The position numbers and the translations under genes were made by a program. The notes under the pieces were generated by a model that searched no databases, was not told the origin of the DNA, and worked only from the letters and a program-made list of their open reading frames with translations. Below, piece by piece: positions 34,135-42,845 of a stretch of DNA of 57,217 bases. Within the stretch, counting starts at the first letter, position 1; each line of letters starts with the position of its first letter. This DNA comes from Nocardiopsis sp. FR4. GTDB taxonomy: Bacteria > Actinomycetota > Actinomycetes > Streptosporangiales > Streptosporangiaceae. The stretch lies in NCBI RefSeq assembly GCF_009830945.1, contig NZ_VWVV01000038.1, positions 1-57,217 on the forward strand. The letters run 5' to 3'.

Positions 34135-34752
34135 TCAGCCGTTCTTGACGACGATGGTCTCCACCGTGTTCGCGACGTGCTCGAACGCGTCCGCGGCGGC
34201 CTCCAGCTCCTCGATGACGTCCTTGAGCTTGAGGACGGTCAGGGCGTCGTACTCGCCGCTGAACAGGTGGGCGAGGAGCTTGCGGTAGATGCGGTCGGCC
34301 TGGTTCTCCAATTGGTTGATCTCGATCCAGTACCGGGTCAGGTCCTCCAGCGTGCGAAGGCGGGGCATGGCCTCGGCGGTCAGCTCGGCCGCGCGCTCCA
34401 GTACCTCGATCTGGTCGATGATCCCCTTGGGGAGGCGCTCCAGGGCGTAGAGGCCGATCAGGTCGACGGCGGCCTCCATGGAGTCCATGACGTCGTCCAG
34501 GTTCGAGGCCAGTCGGTAGATGTCCTCGCGGTTAATGGGGGTCGCCGAGCTCTTGTTGAGCCGACGCATGATCGCGTGGGTGGCGTCATCGCCCGCGTGC
34601 TCGCAGGCACGCATCTTCTCGGTGATGGCTTCGCGATCAGCCCCGTCGCTCATCAGCTCCACCAGCAGGCGGGCCGCGATGACCAGGTTGTTCGCCGAGT
34701 CGGTGAACATCTCGTAGTAACTGTCATCACGCGGGCGCAAGCGCAGGCGCAC
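34135..34752 (-). CDS. DUF47 / PhoU-like phosphate transport accessory protein
   Basis: 205 aa, all-helical, PhoU-like. It begins RLRPRDDSYYEMF and shows the metal-site-like stretches CEHAGDDATHAIMRRL and LENQADRIYRKLL. DUF47 proteins normally precede a Pit-type low-affinity phosphate transporter in the same operon. Here no pit gene follows: only 128 bp separate its stop from the convergent nucleoside hydrolase. It may act with a Pit encoded elsewhere, or with PstCAB. Confidence 0.9.
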   Translation of the reverse strand: MRLRLRPRDDSYYEMFTDSANNLVIAARLLVELMSDGADREAITEKMRACEHAGDDATHAIMRRLNKSSATPINREDIYRLASNLDDVMDSMEAAVDLIGLYALERLPKGIIDQIEVLERAAELTAEAMPRLRTLEDLTRYWIEINQLENQADRIYRKLLAHLFSGEYDALTVLKLKDVIEELEAAADAFEHVANTVETIVVKNG

Positions 34753-35172
34753 GTCGTTCTCCCGATGGTGCGGTGATGTTCCTTGTGGATGTTAAGCGGG
34801 CGGACCGTCTGGTCCGGTGCGGCCGGTCAGGGCAGCGGGCCCGGCGCCGGTGCGGACGGGCGGGCACGGACTTAGTCACCCCTTATTCATCTGTCGGTGT
34901 CACCGCGCGGAACTCCCTGGGGTACGGGGTCCATCGCAATCCTCTCAATCTCGACAACACCGGGACGGTTCGGGACGCTACCGTGTCCCGCCCGCGCTGA
35001 CCAGCGTTGCGATGAGACAGGAATCACCCAATTGAGCGGAGACCGGCGGACAGCGCCATCGCTGTTGCCCGATGTCCACCTTCGAGCCATCCGCCAGACA
35101 TGGCAAGTACCTCTCTCATTCACTGATTCGATGCCACCGCGAGTCCCGGCTCCGGAGCCGTAGGCTTTCCCC
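34753..35172. other. Intergenic region between DUF47 and sterol-carrier genes
   Basis: 420 bp between divergent genes and slightly less GC-rich than the surroundings. Open frames are short and without known motifs. Promoters for both genes must lie here, but I cannot place them with confidence. No tRNA or riboswitch pattern was recognised. Confidence 0.4.
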
Positions 35173-35649
35173 ATGCCTTCCACCCTGAGCGCGAGCGCCG
35201 TGCGGCGTCTGCGCGAGTCCCTGGACGCACAGCTCTCCGCGCTGGGAGAGGCCCCCTTCACCGGAGACGACGAGGCCGCGGTGGCCGCCTGCGCCGAAGC
35301 GGTCCTGCGCGCCGAGGAGCCCCTGCGCGCGGCGGTCAAGGCGGCCGTGCGGGGCAGCCTGGCGGTGCTCGCCGACCGGGCCCCGGGGCGCAGCCTGGAG
35401 GTGCGCGTGCCTCCGCACGGCGCCGTGCAGGCCGTGGAGGGTCCGCGGCACACCCGGGGCACACCGCCGGGCGTGGTGGAGACCGATCCCCTCACCTGGC
35501 TGCGTCTGGCCACCGGCCGGATCCCCTGGGCGGAGGCGGTGTCCGGACACCTCGTGCGCGCCAGCGGCGCCCGCTCCGACCTGTCCGGACACCTGCCCCT
35601 GTGGCCGGTACCTCCCCCGGGTGGTGCCGCGCCTGTGTCCAGGCACTAA
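35173..35649 (+). CDS. Sterol-carrier-family (SCP2-like) small protein
   Basis: 158 aa. It matches the sterol carrier-like protein often encoded directly upstream of purF in actinobacteria. The core includes SLEVRVPPHGAVQAV and DPLTWLRLATGRIPWAEAV, a pattern shared with the SCP2 domain of maleylpyruvate-isomerase-like proteins. No membrane segment or signal is present. ATG 35173 has a -10-like TAGGCT about 10 nt before it. The ligand is unknown. Its stop codon lies within the putative purF promoter. Confidence 0.82.
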   Translation: MPSTLSASAVRRLRESLDAQLSALGEAPFTGDDEAAVAACAEAVLRAEEPLRAAVKAAVRGSLAVLADRAPGRSLEVRVPPHGAVQAVEGPRHTRGTPPGVVETDPLTWLRLATGRIPWAEAVSGHLVRASGARSDLSGHLPLWPVPPPGGAAPVSRH

Positions 35650-35658
35650 GCTGTGGGT

Positions 35659-37155
35659 GTGTCGTACTCCGACGGCCGGCTCTCCATGGACCTCGATCCG
35701 CTCGAACGCGGCCCGCAGGACGCCTGTGGCGTCTTCGGGGTCTGGGCACCCGGCGAAGAAGTCAGCAAGCTCACCTATTTCGGTCTCTACGCCCTGCAGC
35801 ACCGCGGACAGGAGTCCGCCGGCATCGCGCTGAGCGACGGAGAGCGGATCGTCGTCTACAAGGACATGGGACTCGTCTCCCAGGTCTTCAACGAGGCGAC
35901 CCTGGACTCCCTGCGCGGCCACCTGGCGATCGGCCACTGCCGCTACTCCACGACCGGTTCCCCGGTGTGGGAGAACGCGCAGCCGACCTTCTACACGGCG
36001 CGCGAGGGGGGTCTGGCGCTCGGCCACAACGGCAATCTCATCAACACCCCGGAACTGGCGGCGATGCTGCCCGACACCCGGCGCGGCGCCACCACGGACA
36101 CCGAGGTCCTCACGAACCTGCTGGCCGACCGGGCCAGGAGCGGCAGCTCCGTGGAGGACGCGGCCGCCGCGCTGCTCCCGCAGGTCAGGGGCGCCTTCTC
36201 CCTGGTGTTCATGGACGAGAACACCCTGTACGCGGCGCGCGACCCGCAGGGCATCCGGCCGTTCGTGCTGGGCCGCCTGGGCGAGACCTCCGGCGCGGGC
36301 GGATGGGTGGTCGCCAGTGAGACCGCCGCCCTGGACATCGTGGGCGCCACCGTGGTCCGCGAGATCGAGCCGGGCGAGCTGCTCACCATCGACGAGCGCG
36401 GGGTCCGCTCCCGCCGCTTCGCGCCCGCCCAGCGCAAGGGCTGCCTGTTCGAGTACGTCTACCTCGCCCGGCCCGACACCACCATCGCCGGCCGCAACGT
36501 CAACTCCACCCGCGTGGAGGTGGGCCGCCGTCTGGCCAGGGAGCACCCGGTGGAGGCCGACCTGGTCATCCCGGTGCCCGAGTCCGGGACCCCCGCCGCG
36601 GTGGGGTACGCCGAGGCCAGCGGCATTCCCTTCGCCCAGGGCCTGGTGAAGAACTCCTACGTGGGCCGCACCTTCATCCAGCCCAGCCAGACCCTGCGCC
36701 AACTGGGCATCCGGCTCAAGCTCAACCCGCTGCGCGAGGTCATCCGGGGCCGCCGCCTGGTGGTCGTGGACGACTCGATCGTGCGCGGCAACACCCAGCG
36801 GGCCCTGGTGCGGATGCTGCGTGACGCGGGCGCCGCCGAGGTGCACGTGCGCATCTCCAGCCCGCCCGTGCTGTGGCCCTGCTACTACGGCATCGACTTC
36901 GCCACCCGCGCCGAGCTCATCGCCGCGAACCTGAGCGTGGACGAGATCGCCGCGTCGGTGGACGCCGACTCCCTGGCCTACGTGGACCTCGACGAGCTGG
37001 TCGCCGCGACCGAGGTGCCCAAGAACGACCTCTGCCGGGCCTGCTTCGACGGGGTGTACCCGATCGAGGTGGACGCCGACTCCCGGGGCAAGTACCTGCT
37101 GGAGAAGGCCTGCGGAACCCCCGAGGGATCGACCCTGGCCACCAGCGAGAAGTAA
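35659..37155 (+). CDS. purF: Amidophosphoribosyltransferase
   Basis: 498 aa. First committed step of purine synthesis: PRPP plus glutamine gives phosphoribosylamine. An N-terminal propeptide is followed by the nucleophile Cys23 (QDACGVFG), exposed after cleavage. The Ntn domain has GHCRYSTTG and GHNGNL. The PRTase loop is VVVDDSIVRGNTQRAL. Fe-S cluster cysteines are visible (KGCLFEYVY, LWPCYYG, LCRACFDG). GTG 35659 is preferred because TAAGCT is 7 nt upstream, suggesting a leaderless message; GTG 35653 and ATG 35686 are alternatives. Confidence 0.96.
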   Translation: MSYSDGRLSMDLDPLERGPQDACGVFGVWAPGEEVSKLTYFGLYALQHRGQESAGIALSDGERIVVYKDMGLVSQVFNEATLDSLRGHLAIGHCRYSTTGSPVWENAQPTFYTAREGGLALGHNGNLINTPELAAMLPDTRRGATTDTEVLTNLLADRARSGSSVEDAAAALLPQVRGAFSLVFMDENTLYAARDPQGIRPFVLGRLGETSGAGGWVVASETAALDIVGATVVREIEPGELLTIDERGVRSRRFAPAQRKGCLFEYVYLARPDTTIAGRNVNSTRVEVGRRLAREHPVEADLVIPVPESGTPAAVGYAEASGIPFAQGLVKNSYVGRTFIQPSQTLRQLGIRLKLNPLREVIRGRRLVVVDDSIVRGNTQRALVRMLRDAGAAEVHVRISSPPVLWPCYYGIDFATRAELIAANLSVDEIAASVDADSLAYVDLDELVAATEVPKNDLCRACFDGVYPIEVDADSRGKYLLEKACGTPEGSTLATSEK

Positions 37156-37252
37156 CCGCCGCCCCGGGCTCGACGGGCCCCTCCGGCGGCTGCGCCGTGC
37201 CCTGGGAGGGCCGGACGCACCACCACCGCAACACAGCACGAGGAGAACTCGC

Positions 37253-38317
37253 GTGGCAGCCGACAGCACAGGCGCGACGGGCGCGTACGCGGCAGCGGGC
37301 GTCGACATCGCCGCCGGTGAGCGCGCCGTCGACCTGATGAAGCGCCACGTGGCGCGTACCCGCAGGCCCGAGCAGGTCACCGACGCCAGCGGATTCGCCG
37401 GCCTGTTCCGGCTCGACACGAGCAGGTACAAGGACCCGGTCCTGGCGACCTCCACCGACGGCGTCGGCACCAAGGTGCTGCTCGCCCAGCAGATGGACAA
37501 GCACGACACGATCGGCATCGACCTGGTGGCCATGGTCGTCGACGACCTCGTGGTCAGCGGCGCCGAGCCCCTGTTCATGACCGACTACGTCGCCTGCGGC
37601 GCGGTGGTCCCCGAGCGCATCGCCGAGATCGTCGGCGGCATCGCCGAGGGCTGCCACCAGGCGGGGTGCGCGCTGATCGGGGGGGAGACCGCCGAGCACC
37701 CGGGGGCCATGGAGCCCGACGAGTACGACCTGGCCGGCGCGGGCACCGGCGTGGTCGAGGGCGACGCCATCCTGGGCCAGGACCGGGTCCGCGAGGGCGA
37801 CGCGGTGATCGCCATGGGGTCCTCGGGCCCGCACTCCAACGGCTACTCGCTCGTGCGGCACATCGTGGAGCGGGCCGGGCTGGACCTGTCCGCGCACGTC
37901 CCGGAGCTCGGCGGCGTCCTGGGTGAAATCCTGCTCACCCCGACCCGCGTGTACGCCAAGGACTGCGTGGCCCTGACCGGCGCGGTCGAGGTGCACGCCT
38001 ACGCGCACATCACCGGCGGCGGCCTGGCGGCGAACCTGTCCCGGTCCCTGCCCGACCACCTGGGCGCGGAGCTGGACCGCTCCACCTGGGCGCCCGCCCC
38101 CGTGTTCGGCTACCTCGCCGCCAGGGGCGGCGTGAGCCGGGAGGACATGGAGGCCACGTTCAACATGGGTGTGGGCATGGCGGCGGTCGTCGCGGCGCAG
38201 GACGCCGAACGCGCGCTGGAGGTCCTGGCCGACCGCGGTGTCCCGGCCTGGCGGCTGGGCACGGTGACGGCGGGTTCCGGGCAGGCGGTGCTGTCCGGGG
38301 AGTACCAGGGCGCGTGA
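37253..38317 (+). CDS. purM: Phosphoribosylformylglycinamidine cyclo-ligase
   Basis: 354 aa, AIR synthetase of the PurM/PurL fold. Motifs are STDGVGTKV, GIDLVAMVVDDL, GGETAEHPG and the C-terminal FNMGVGMA. It closes the imidazole ring to give AIR in purine synthesis. GGAG precedes GTG 37253. It follows purF by 97 bp on the same strand, the usual actinobacterial order, and ends at a strong terminator hairpin. Confidence 0.97.
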   Translation: MAADSTGATGAYAAAGVDIAAGERAVDLMKRHVARTRRPEQVTDASGFAGLFRLDTSRYKDPVLATSTDGVGTKVLLAQQMDKHDTIGIDLVAMVVDDLVVSGAEPLFMTDYVACGAVVPERIAEIVGGIAEGCHQAGCALIGGETAEHPGAMEPDEYDLAGAGTGVVEGDAILGQDRVREGDAVIAMGSSGPHSNGYSLVRHIVERAGLDLSAHVPELGGVLGEILLTPTRVYAKDCVALTGAVEVHAYAHITGGGLAANLSRSLPDHLGAELDRSTWAPAPVFGYLAARGGVSREDMEATFNMGVGMAAVVAAQDAERALEVLADRGVPAWRLGTVTAGSGQAVLSGEYQGA

Positions 38318-38329
38318 ACGGACGCGAAC

Positions 38330-38369
38330 ATAGCCGGTGCGAACCACCAGGGTGGTTCGCACCGGCTAT
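38330..38369 (+). terminator. purM terminator, perfect 19-bp inverted repeat
   Basis: ATAGCCGGTGCGAACCACC, AG, then its exact complement: 40 bp, no mismatch, 12 bp after the purM stop. It is unusually long and perfect and could end transcription from both sides. Confidence 0.75.
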
Positions 38370-38466
38370 ATCCACCTGTCCGCTACGGCTTCCGGGCGGG
38401 AGAGCCGTGACCGCCACAGGTCAGCGGTTGTTGTCCGAGCGACCTGAAAGTCTCGGCCGACGCGTG

Positions 38467-38688
38467 CTACCTGTCGGGGTCCGAGTACTTGTCGGCAAGA
38501 TCCGCGTAACGGTCGACCAGGTCGTCATGAGGATCCGCGTAGGCGTTGTCCGGACCCGACGGTCCAGGCCTCTCGTCCTCAGCGACACCCAGCTCCGACC
38601 GCAGCCGATCAAGGTCGGTCCCGCCGGAGCTGTACTTGAGCTTCCGGGCGACCTTCTGCTGCTTGGCCTTGGCTCGGCCGCGCCCCAT
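38467..38688 (-). CDS. DUF3073 family protein
   Basis: 73 aa. It begins MGRGRAKAKQQKVARKLKY, the invariant basic head of the actinobacterial DUF3073 family, and ends in an acidic Asp/Tyr-rich tail (YADLADKYSDPDR). It is found beside purM in many actinobacteria. The function is unknown; the charge layout suggests nucleic-acid or ribosome contact, which is inference only. Confidence 0.9.
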   Translation of the reverse strand: MGRGRAKAKQQKVARKLKYSSGGTDLDRLRSELGVAEDERPGPSGPDNAYADPHDDLVDRYADLADKYSDPDR

Positions 38689-38943
38689 TGGCTCGACCCC
38701 CTCAACGATTGGGTTCCGACGAACCCCAGATCACTTAACTAACCCGCACTCACGGGCTGACGGCCGTCAAACGCGACTGACGACAGGCGTCAGCTTACGT
38801 ACACATACAACCGTACCTGGTCGGCCCCCGTCGTGCCTACGCCACCCGGGTGTGACGGATGTGGTGCGCGCGCGAAACCGGCCGCCCACCAGGGGTTCGG
38901 CGCGGTGAGTGCCACAGGCAACGATATGTGCCACGATTCCCTC

Positions 38944-39777
38944 GTGCTGCCCTACACCGCCTATCTCCGCGTCTACCAGCCGATCCACGCGTTCTCCCCG
39001 CGCGACCGCGGCTACTGGGAGGAGTACGCGACCTCCCGGGACCGCCCCCGGCGGATCAACGCTCTGGCGGCCGAGCACGCCGAGAGCCTCGGGCGGCTGG
39101 TGGCGACGCCCCCGAGGGCGGCACCGGTGGAGGAGAGCCGCAACGCCTACCTGCGGCGGGTGAACGAGCGCCTCTACGTCTGCCCGTGGCAGACCCGTCT
39201 GCGCTCGTGGCGGGCCTTCACCGAGTTCACCGAGGCGATGCCGGCGGCGGTGGGCGCGGCCTTCGTCCCCCCGCCGGAGGCCGAGCGCGTCCAGGAGGAC
39301 TACCGGGAGTGGCGCGACTCCGGCGCGCTGGTCCGGACGGGGATACTGTCGAGCAACTGGACCGTCCCGATCCCCTGGTTCGTGCCCTTCGAGGCCCAGG
39401 AACGCTGCCTGGTGCTCTCGGCGGGCTCCACCCGGACCCTGCTGTACCTGACCCGCACCTCCCTGGCCGTGCGGCGGCTGGAGCACACCCTGGCGGTCCT
39501 GAGGGAGCACGTGGGCGGGAGCGGGGTGGCGACCTCGACCGAGAACCTGCTGGACTGGCTCTCCCTGACCGCGCACCCGGGCTCGCTCCTGGAACTCGAC
39601 TACGGGGGCCTGCCGCACCTGCTCAGCGACGACCACCTGAGCGAGGACCACTCGGTGGCCGAGGTGTCCGGTGCGGTCGAGGCCCTGGAGAAGGGTGAGG
39701 CGGAGCGTGTGCTGGAGTTGCGGGAGAGGCTGACGCGACGCTGGAAGTCGGTTCGAGCCCTGGAGCACGCCAACTGA
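38944..39777 (+). CDS. Conserved actinobacterial protein upstream of bldC, unknown function
   Basis: 277 aa starting VLPYTAYLRVYQPIHAFSP. No catalytic motif or membrane span is apparent. It has a WFVPFEAQERCLVL strand, then TLLYLTRTSLAVRRLEHTL, and a charged C-terminal helix. GTG 38944 is chosen because CACGAT lies about 7 nt upstream and no ribosome site is seen, so it looks leaderless; a longer frame from 38833 has no good start. Between purM and bldC it holds a position I recall as conserved in Streptomyces. The role is unknown. Confidence 0.82.
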   Translation: MLPYTAYLRVYQPIHAFSPRDRGYWEEYATSRDRPRRINALAAEHAESLGRLVATPPRAAPVEESRNAYLRRVNERLYVCPWQTRLRSWRAFTEFTEAMPAAVGAAFVPPPEAERVQEDYREWRDSGALVRTGILSSNWTVPIPWFVPFEAQERCLVLSAGSTRTLLYLTRTSLAVRRLEHTLAVLREHVGGSGVATSTENLLDWLSLTAHPGSLLELDYGGLPHLLSDDHLSEDHSVAEVSGAVEALEKGEAERVLELRERLTRRWKSVRALEHAN

Positions 39778-40052
39778 CAGTTACGGTATCTCCAGGTTTT
39801 CGTAGACACTCCCCCCTGCCGTGTCGTCTCCTGATGACCTGGAACCGTGTGCGCCACGCCGTCGGCCAACCTGGTACACCAGGTTTCTCGGCCACCTCCG
39901 GAGAACTTTGCGCACGTGACAACGGTGCGAGCCCGGACGTCGTCCGCGCACGACATCAAGAGTCGCGAAACTGGGCATAACGCCCGTTGGGGGTCGGCGT
40001 AGACTGTAGTCGTTCGATCACGCAGTGCACCGAGAGTAACCACAAAACCCTT

Positions 40053-40075
40053 GCCGCGCGGGCATTCCGCGCGGC
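40053..40075 (+). terminator. Hairpin in the bldC upstream region
   Basis: GCCGCGCGG-GCATT-CCGCGCGGC, perfect 9-bp stem, 5-nt loop, no T tract. It may end readthrough from the upstream gene or act as an attenuator for bldC. Confidence 0.45.
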
Positions 40076-40358
40076 ACGGCCCCCCAGTCCGAGCGAGCGG
40101 ACCCCGCCCGCCCCCGCCCTCCCCGACCGGTCGGCCAGGACCCCGAGGACCCCGCCCCCACGGTGTGGCACCGGGTTTCGGTCAGCCACCCGTAGCACTT
40201 CGGGCGCTCCGCATCGAGAAAAACAAGGCCGGAGGACGAAGTTTTGACCGAATACGCCACATGCCACTAAACGTGTCGCTAGAATCACTTAGCGTGACGC
40301 GGCCACGGGCGGCTTTCTTCGGCCTCCCACACGCAAAGTTGCTTGGAGTGGCCGTACA

Positions 40359-40401
40359 ATCACCTCGGGTGATGCCAATATAGACCTAGAGGGAATATTG
40401 G
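40359..40401. promoter_or_regulatory. Two palindromes before bldC
   Basis: ATCACC-TCG-GGTGAT (40359-40373) and CCAATAT-N13-ATATTGG (40375-40401), both with perfect arms, 71 to 113 bp upstream of the bldC ATG. TACAAT (40355-40360) overlaps the first as a possible -10. They look like regulator binding sites; the regulators are not known. Confidence 0.5.
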
Positions 40402-40471
40402 ACATCCGGGCCAAGTGCCAGGATTAAGGCTCAAGGATCGGCACACAGATCCAGGAGGAGAGGCCGTACAC

Positions 40472-40675
40472 ATGTCAACTCGCACGCCCGAGGCGGAGCC
40501 CCTGTTGACCCCCGCCGAGGTTGCCACCATGTTCCGCGTGGACCCCAAGACCGTGACACGCTGGGCCAAGGCGGGCAAGCTGACCTCGATCCGCACCTTG
40601 GGCGGCCACCGCCGCTACCGCGAGACAGAGGTCCGCGCCCTGCTGGCCGGAATCCCCAGCCAGCGTACGGAGTGA
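40472..40675 (+). CDS. bldC: Developmental regulator BldC (MerR-like)
   Basis: 67 aa. The single winged-helix domain reads LLTPAEVATMFRVDPKTVTR followed by WAKAGKLTSIRTLGGHRRYR, essentially the Streptomyces BldC sequence. BldC binds direct repeats cooperatively and holds back entry into development in Streptomyces. GGAGGAG precedes ATG 40472. Its presence supports a filamentous, sporulating lifestyle. Confidence 0.95.
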   Translation: MSTRTPEAEPLLTPAEVATMFRVDPKTVTRWAKAGKLTSIRTLGGHRRYRETEVRALLAGIPSQRTE

Positions 40676-40758
40676 TCTCCCCGGTCTGCGCCGGTTCCGG
40701 GGGGAACGGCCGGACGGGCTCCGGCCGCTGACGGGGCAAGGCCGACAACCAGGTCGAG

Positions 40759-40821
40759 GGCGGGTCTTCCGAGGAGGGGGCCCGCCTTCCGTGTGCCCGG
40801 GTCCGGAAGTCGCCCTTCCGG
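40759..40821 (+). terminator. Two hairpins downstream of bldC
   Basis: GGCGGG/CCCGCC (40759-40786) and CCGGAAG-TCGCC-CTTCCGG (40803-40821, perfect 7-bp stem). Together they likely end the bldC transcript. The rest of 40,676-40,974 contains nothing else I can name. Confidence 0.45.
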
Positions 40822-40974
40822 CCACCCGGAACCCGGGTGAGCGCGCCCGTCCGGCCACCATCCGGACGGGCGGTCGCTACTCTGCGCTAGCCGTACTGAC
40901 CTGGGAAGTTGGGAACACGGGAGGCTGAGGACCGCCGGTCGTGGCGCGGAACCGGTGGTGAACGTAGTGGTGCG

Positions 40975-41075
40975 GCCAGCCGAGAGCGGTCGTTCACGGC
41001 GTTGTGCAGGTAGGCGTACCCGGACCTGGAGCGGTTCTCGCGTTCGAGCTCGGCCAGGCGCTGGAGGCGTTCAGG
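40975..41075 (-). pseudogene. IS481-type transposase remnant
   Basis: One minus-strand frame encodes RSGYAYLHNAVNDRSRLA, the hallmark of the IS481 DDE domain around its second Asp. Flanking residues lose similarity at once on both sides. It is about 30 codons with no start, no terminal repeats and no catalytic triad. It directly abuts an IS701 remnant, so one IS probably inserted into, or recombined with, the other before both decayed. Confidence 0.6.
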
Positions 41076-41284
41076 GCCCGTTCACCGCACATCTCGGCCA
41101 GGGTCCACCCGTTCTCACGCTCGAGCTCGCTGAGGAGTCCGCGCAGGCGGGAGGCGGCCTGGCGGCGGGGCTCCACGCGGGGGAAGCGGCGCGCGAAGGA
41201 CGCGGTGAACTCGGAGAAGGACCGCGACCAGGTCTCGGGATCGGTGATGGCCACACACGGTTGCCTACCGTGCGCGACCACCAC
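41076..41284 (-). pseudogene. IS701-type transposase, N-terminal remnant
   Basis: About 70 codons: TDPETWSRSFSEFTASFARR, FPRVEPRRQAASRLRGLL and ERENGWTLAEMCGER match the start of actinobacterial IS701-family transposases. Similarity stops after GER, and the DDE core is missing. It lies 22 bp from the end of a surface-protein gene. No inverted repeats were recognised. Inactive. Confidence 0.7.
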
Positions 41285-41306
41285 ATCGCAACCTGTCGTT
41301 GCAGTA

Positions 41307-42545
41307 CTAGCAGTCGCCGATCTGGTCGTCCAGGGCGGTGGTGCGCTTGCGGGCCAGGAAGGTCGCGGCCGAACCGCCGCCGACCGCCACCAGGGCGGCG
41401 GTGACCAGCGCGGCGAGCGAGCCGCCCGTGGTCGCCAGGCGGCCGTTCCAGCCGGAGGCCTCCTCGGGGCTCCCCTCTCCCTTGTCCCCCGGCACGGGCG
41501 AGGCGGTCGAGGCGTAGGTGGAGGCGAGCGCCCACGAGTCGGCGAAGCCCATGGAGAAGTCCGTCTCGCCGATCTGGACCCGCACGCTCAGCCAGCTGCG
41601 CACGCCCTGGCCCTCCCAGTCCGGGTCCTGGTCTCCGAAGGTGTTCTCACCGACCGCGAAGGTGACGCTGACCGGTACCTCCGAGACCACGTCGCCCTCC
41701 GCGTCGAACACCTCCAGAAGATCGCGGACGACGACCCCGTCACCACCGGGCCGCAACGGGCCCAGATCGACCCCGAAGGCGCTCAGCCCGCCGTGGGCGA
41801 AGGTCGCCCCGGTCTCGCCCGCGTACCCGGCGCTGGCCGTACTGGTCACGTCGGCGAGGGTGAACTCCACCGCGTTGGCGTCGGCGGCGACCAGACCGGA
41901 GGTGGACTCGTCGAGGGTGAACACCTCGTCGTTCGCGGTGGGAAGGGGCAGGTTCGGTTCGCGCAGAGGGACGTCGCCCGGCGCCTCCGCGCTCGGGGAC
42001 TCCTCGGGGTCGCTGTCGCCGGAGGGCTGTTCGTCCGCCTGGAGGGGCTCACGGCCCGCCGGGGAGGGCTCCTCACGGAGGCTGCCCGGCTCCCGCTCGG
42101 CGACCTCCTCCTCGGAGGTCTCCTCCGGCTCCTCGGGGGACGGCGACGGCGAGGCGGCCTCCGCCTCCGGGGGCACCTCGATGATGCCGTGGGCGGCGAG
42201 GTCGGAGACGTCCATCCGGAAGGTCGCGCTCCGCACGAGGGAGGCGGACCGGGCGCCCGCGCCGTCGACCACGGTGTGGCTCTCGCCGTCGACCTCCAGG
42301 TAGTCGGCCAGGGGTCCGTAACGGTCCTCGGAGGTGGCACTGCTCTCGGTCCGGCCGCCGAAACCGGTGGCGGTGGAGTACCCGGCGACCGCGTCCGAGC
42401 TGCTCACCCAGGCCTGGGCGTTGCCCCACACCAGCTGGTCCGCGGCGGCGGGGAGCGCGGACACGAGGCCGAGCGCTCCGAGAGCGGCGAACAGGGCGCC
42501 GCCGCCGAGGAGGCGGCGTGCGGTCAGCTTGGCGGGAGACACCAC
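41307..42545 (-). CDS. Sortase-anchored surface protein with LATTG motif (paralogue 1)
   Basis: 412 aa. The signal peptide ends ALPAAA-DQ (about residue 35). The exported domain is split by a Pro/Glu/Ser-rich acidic stretch (about 130-195). The C-terminal sorting signal is LATTG (370-374), a hydrophobic helix, then ARKR. LAxTG is the recognition motif of class E sortases. GGAG lies 7 nt before GTG 42545. It is a diverged paralogue of the next gene: both share LTARRLLGGGALFAALGAL-like signal sequences and an ASTYASTASP / GVTYASTGTA strand near the C-terminus. No sortase gene is in the window. The function on the wall is unknown. Confidence 0.85.
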   Translation of the reverse strand: MVSPAKLTARRLLGGGALFAALGALGLVSALPAAADQLVWGNAQAWVSSSDAVAGYSTATGFGGRTESSATSEDRYGPLADYLEVDGESHTVVDGAGARSASLVRSATFRMDVSDLAAHGIIEVPPEAEAASPSPSPEEPEETSEEEVAEREPGSLREEPSPAGREPLQADEQPSGDSDPEESPSAEAPGDVPLREPNLPLPTANDEVFTLDESTSGLVAADANAVEFTLADVTSTASAGYAGETGATFAHGGLSAFGVDLGPLRPGGDGVVVRDLLEVFDAEGDVVSEVPVSVTFAVGENTFGDQDPDWEGQGVRSWLSVRVQIGETDFSMGFADSWALASTYASTASPVPGDKGEGSPEEASGWNGRLATTGGSLAALVTAALVAVGGGSAATFLARKRTTALDDQIGDC

Positions 42546-42845
42546 AACACTCCTGTTGTATCGGGGGATGCCCGGGCCGGGCCGCGGAGGGCCGGTCGCG
42601 GTGTGCGGGGCGGATGCGGGGCCTTCCCGCCCCGGGAAGGGATCTGTCGTACGGCGAGTGGAGGAGCCGCTACAGCGAGCCTAACCTTTGGATCACAAAA
42701 CGGAAACCATCTCTCGTACAGTGATCTACCGACATATACGCCTCAATCAACGGAGGACGTCGGCGACGAGTTCCGCACGACCGGGACAACGGAAAACGGC
42801 CCCGGGGACCAGGTCCCCGGGGCCGGATCGACCGAAGCCTTGGGC
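42546..42845. other. Intergenic region between the two LAxTG genes
   Basis: 300 bp. It holds the terminator of the upstream paralogue (42798-42824) and an A/T-richer patch at 42,680-42,760. On the minus strand TTGATT, 16 bp and TAGATC form a candidate promoter for the downstream paralogue, with a long leader before its GTG. Confidence 0.5.
42798..42824 (-). terminator. Intrinsic terminator of LAxTG paralogue 2
   Basis: GGCCCCGGGGACC-A-GGTCCCCGGGGCC, perfect 13-bp stem. On the minus strand it is followed by GTTTTCC, a T tract. It lies 21 bp after the stop and is the clearest intrinsic terminator in the window. Confidence 0.85.

Larger units (their letters stand above)
39778..40471 (+). other. 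Long intergenic / probable 5' leader of bldC
   Basis: 694 bp without a credible gene. It contains a G+C-rich hairpin (40053-40075), a TTGACC hexamer (40245-40250) 17 bp before TAAACG (40268-40273), and two palindromes (40359-40401). It is markedly less GC-rich toward bldC. A long regulated leader or a small RNA is possible. Confidence 0.5.

Noticed and set aside
42559..42724. Plus-strand ORFs between the LAxTG genes
   Set aside because: Short, Cys/Arg-rich frames without start context, lying over promoter DNA.
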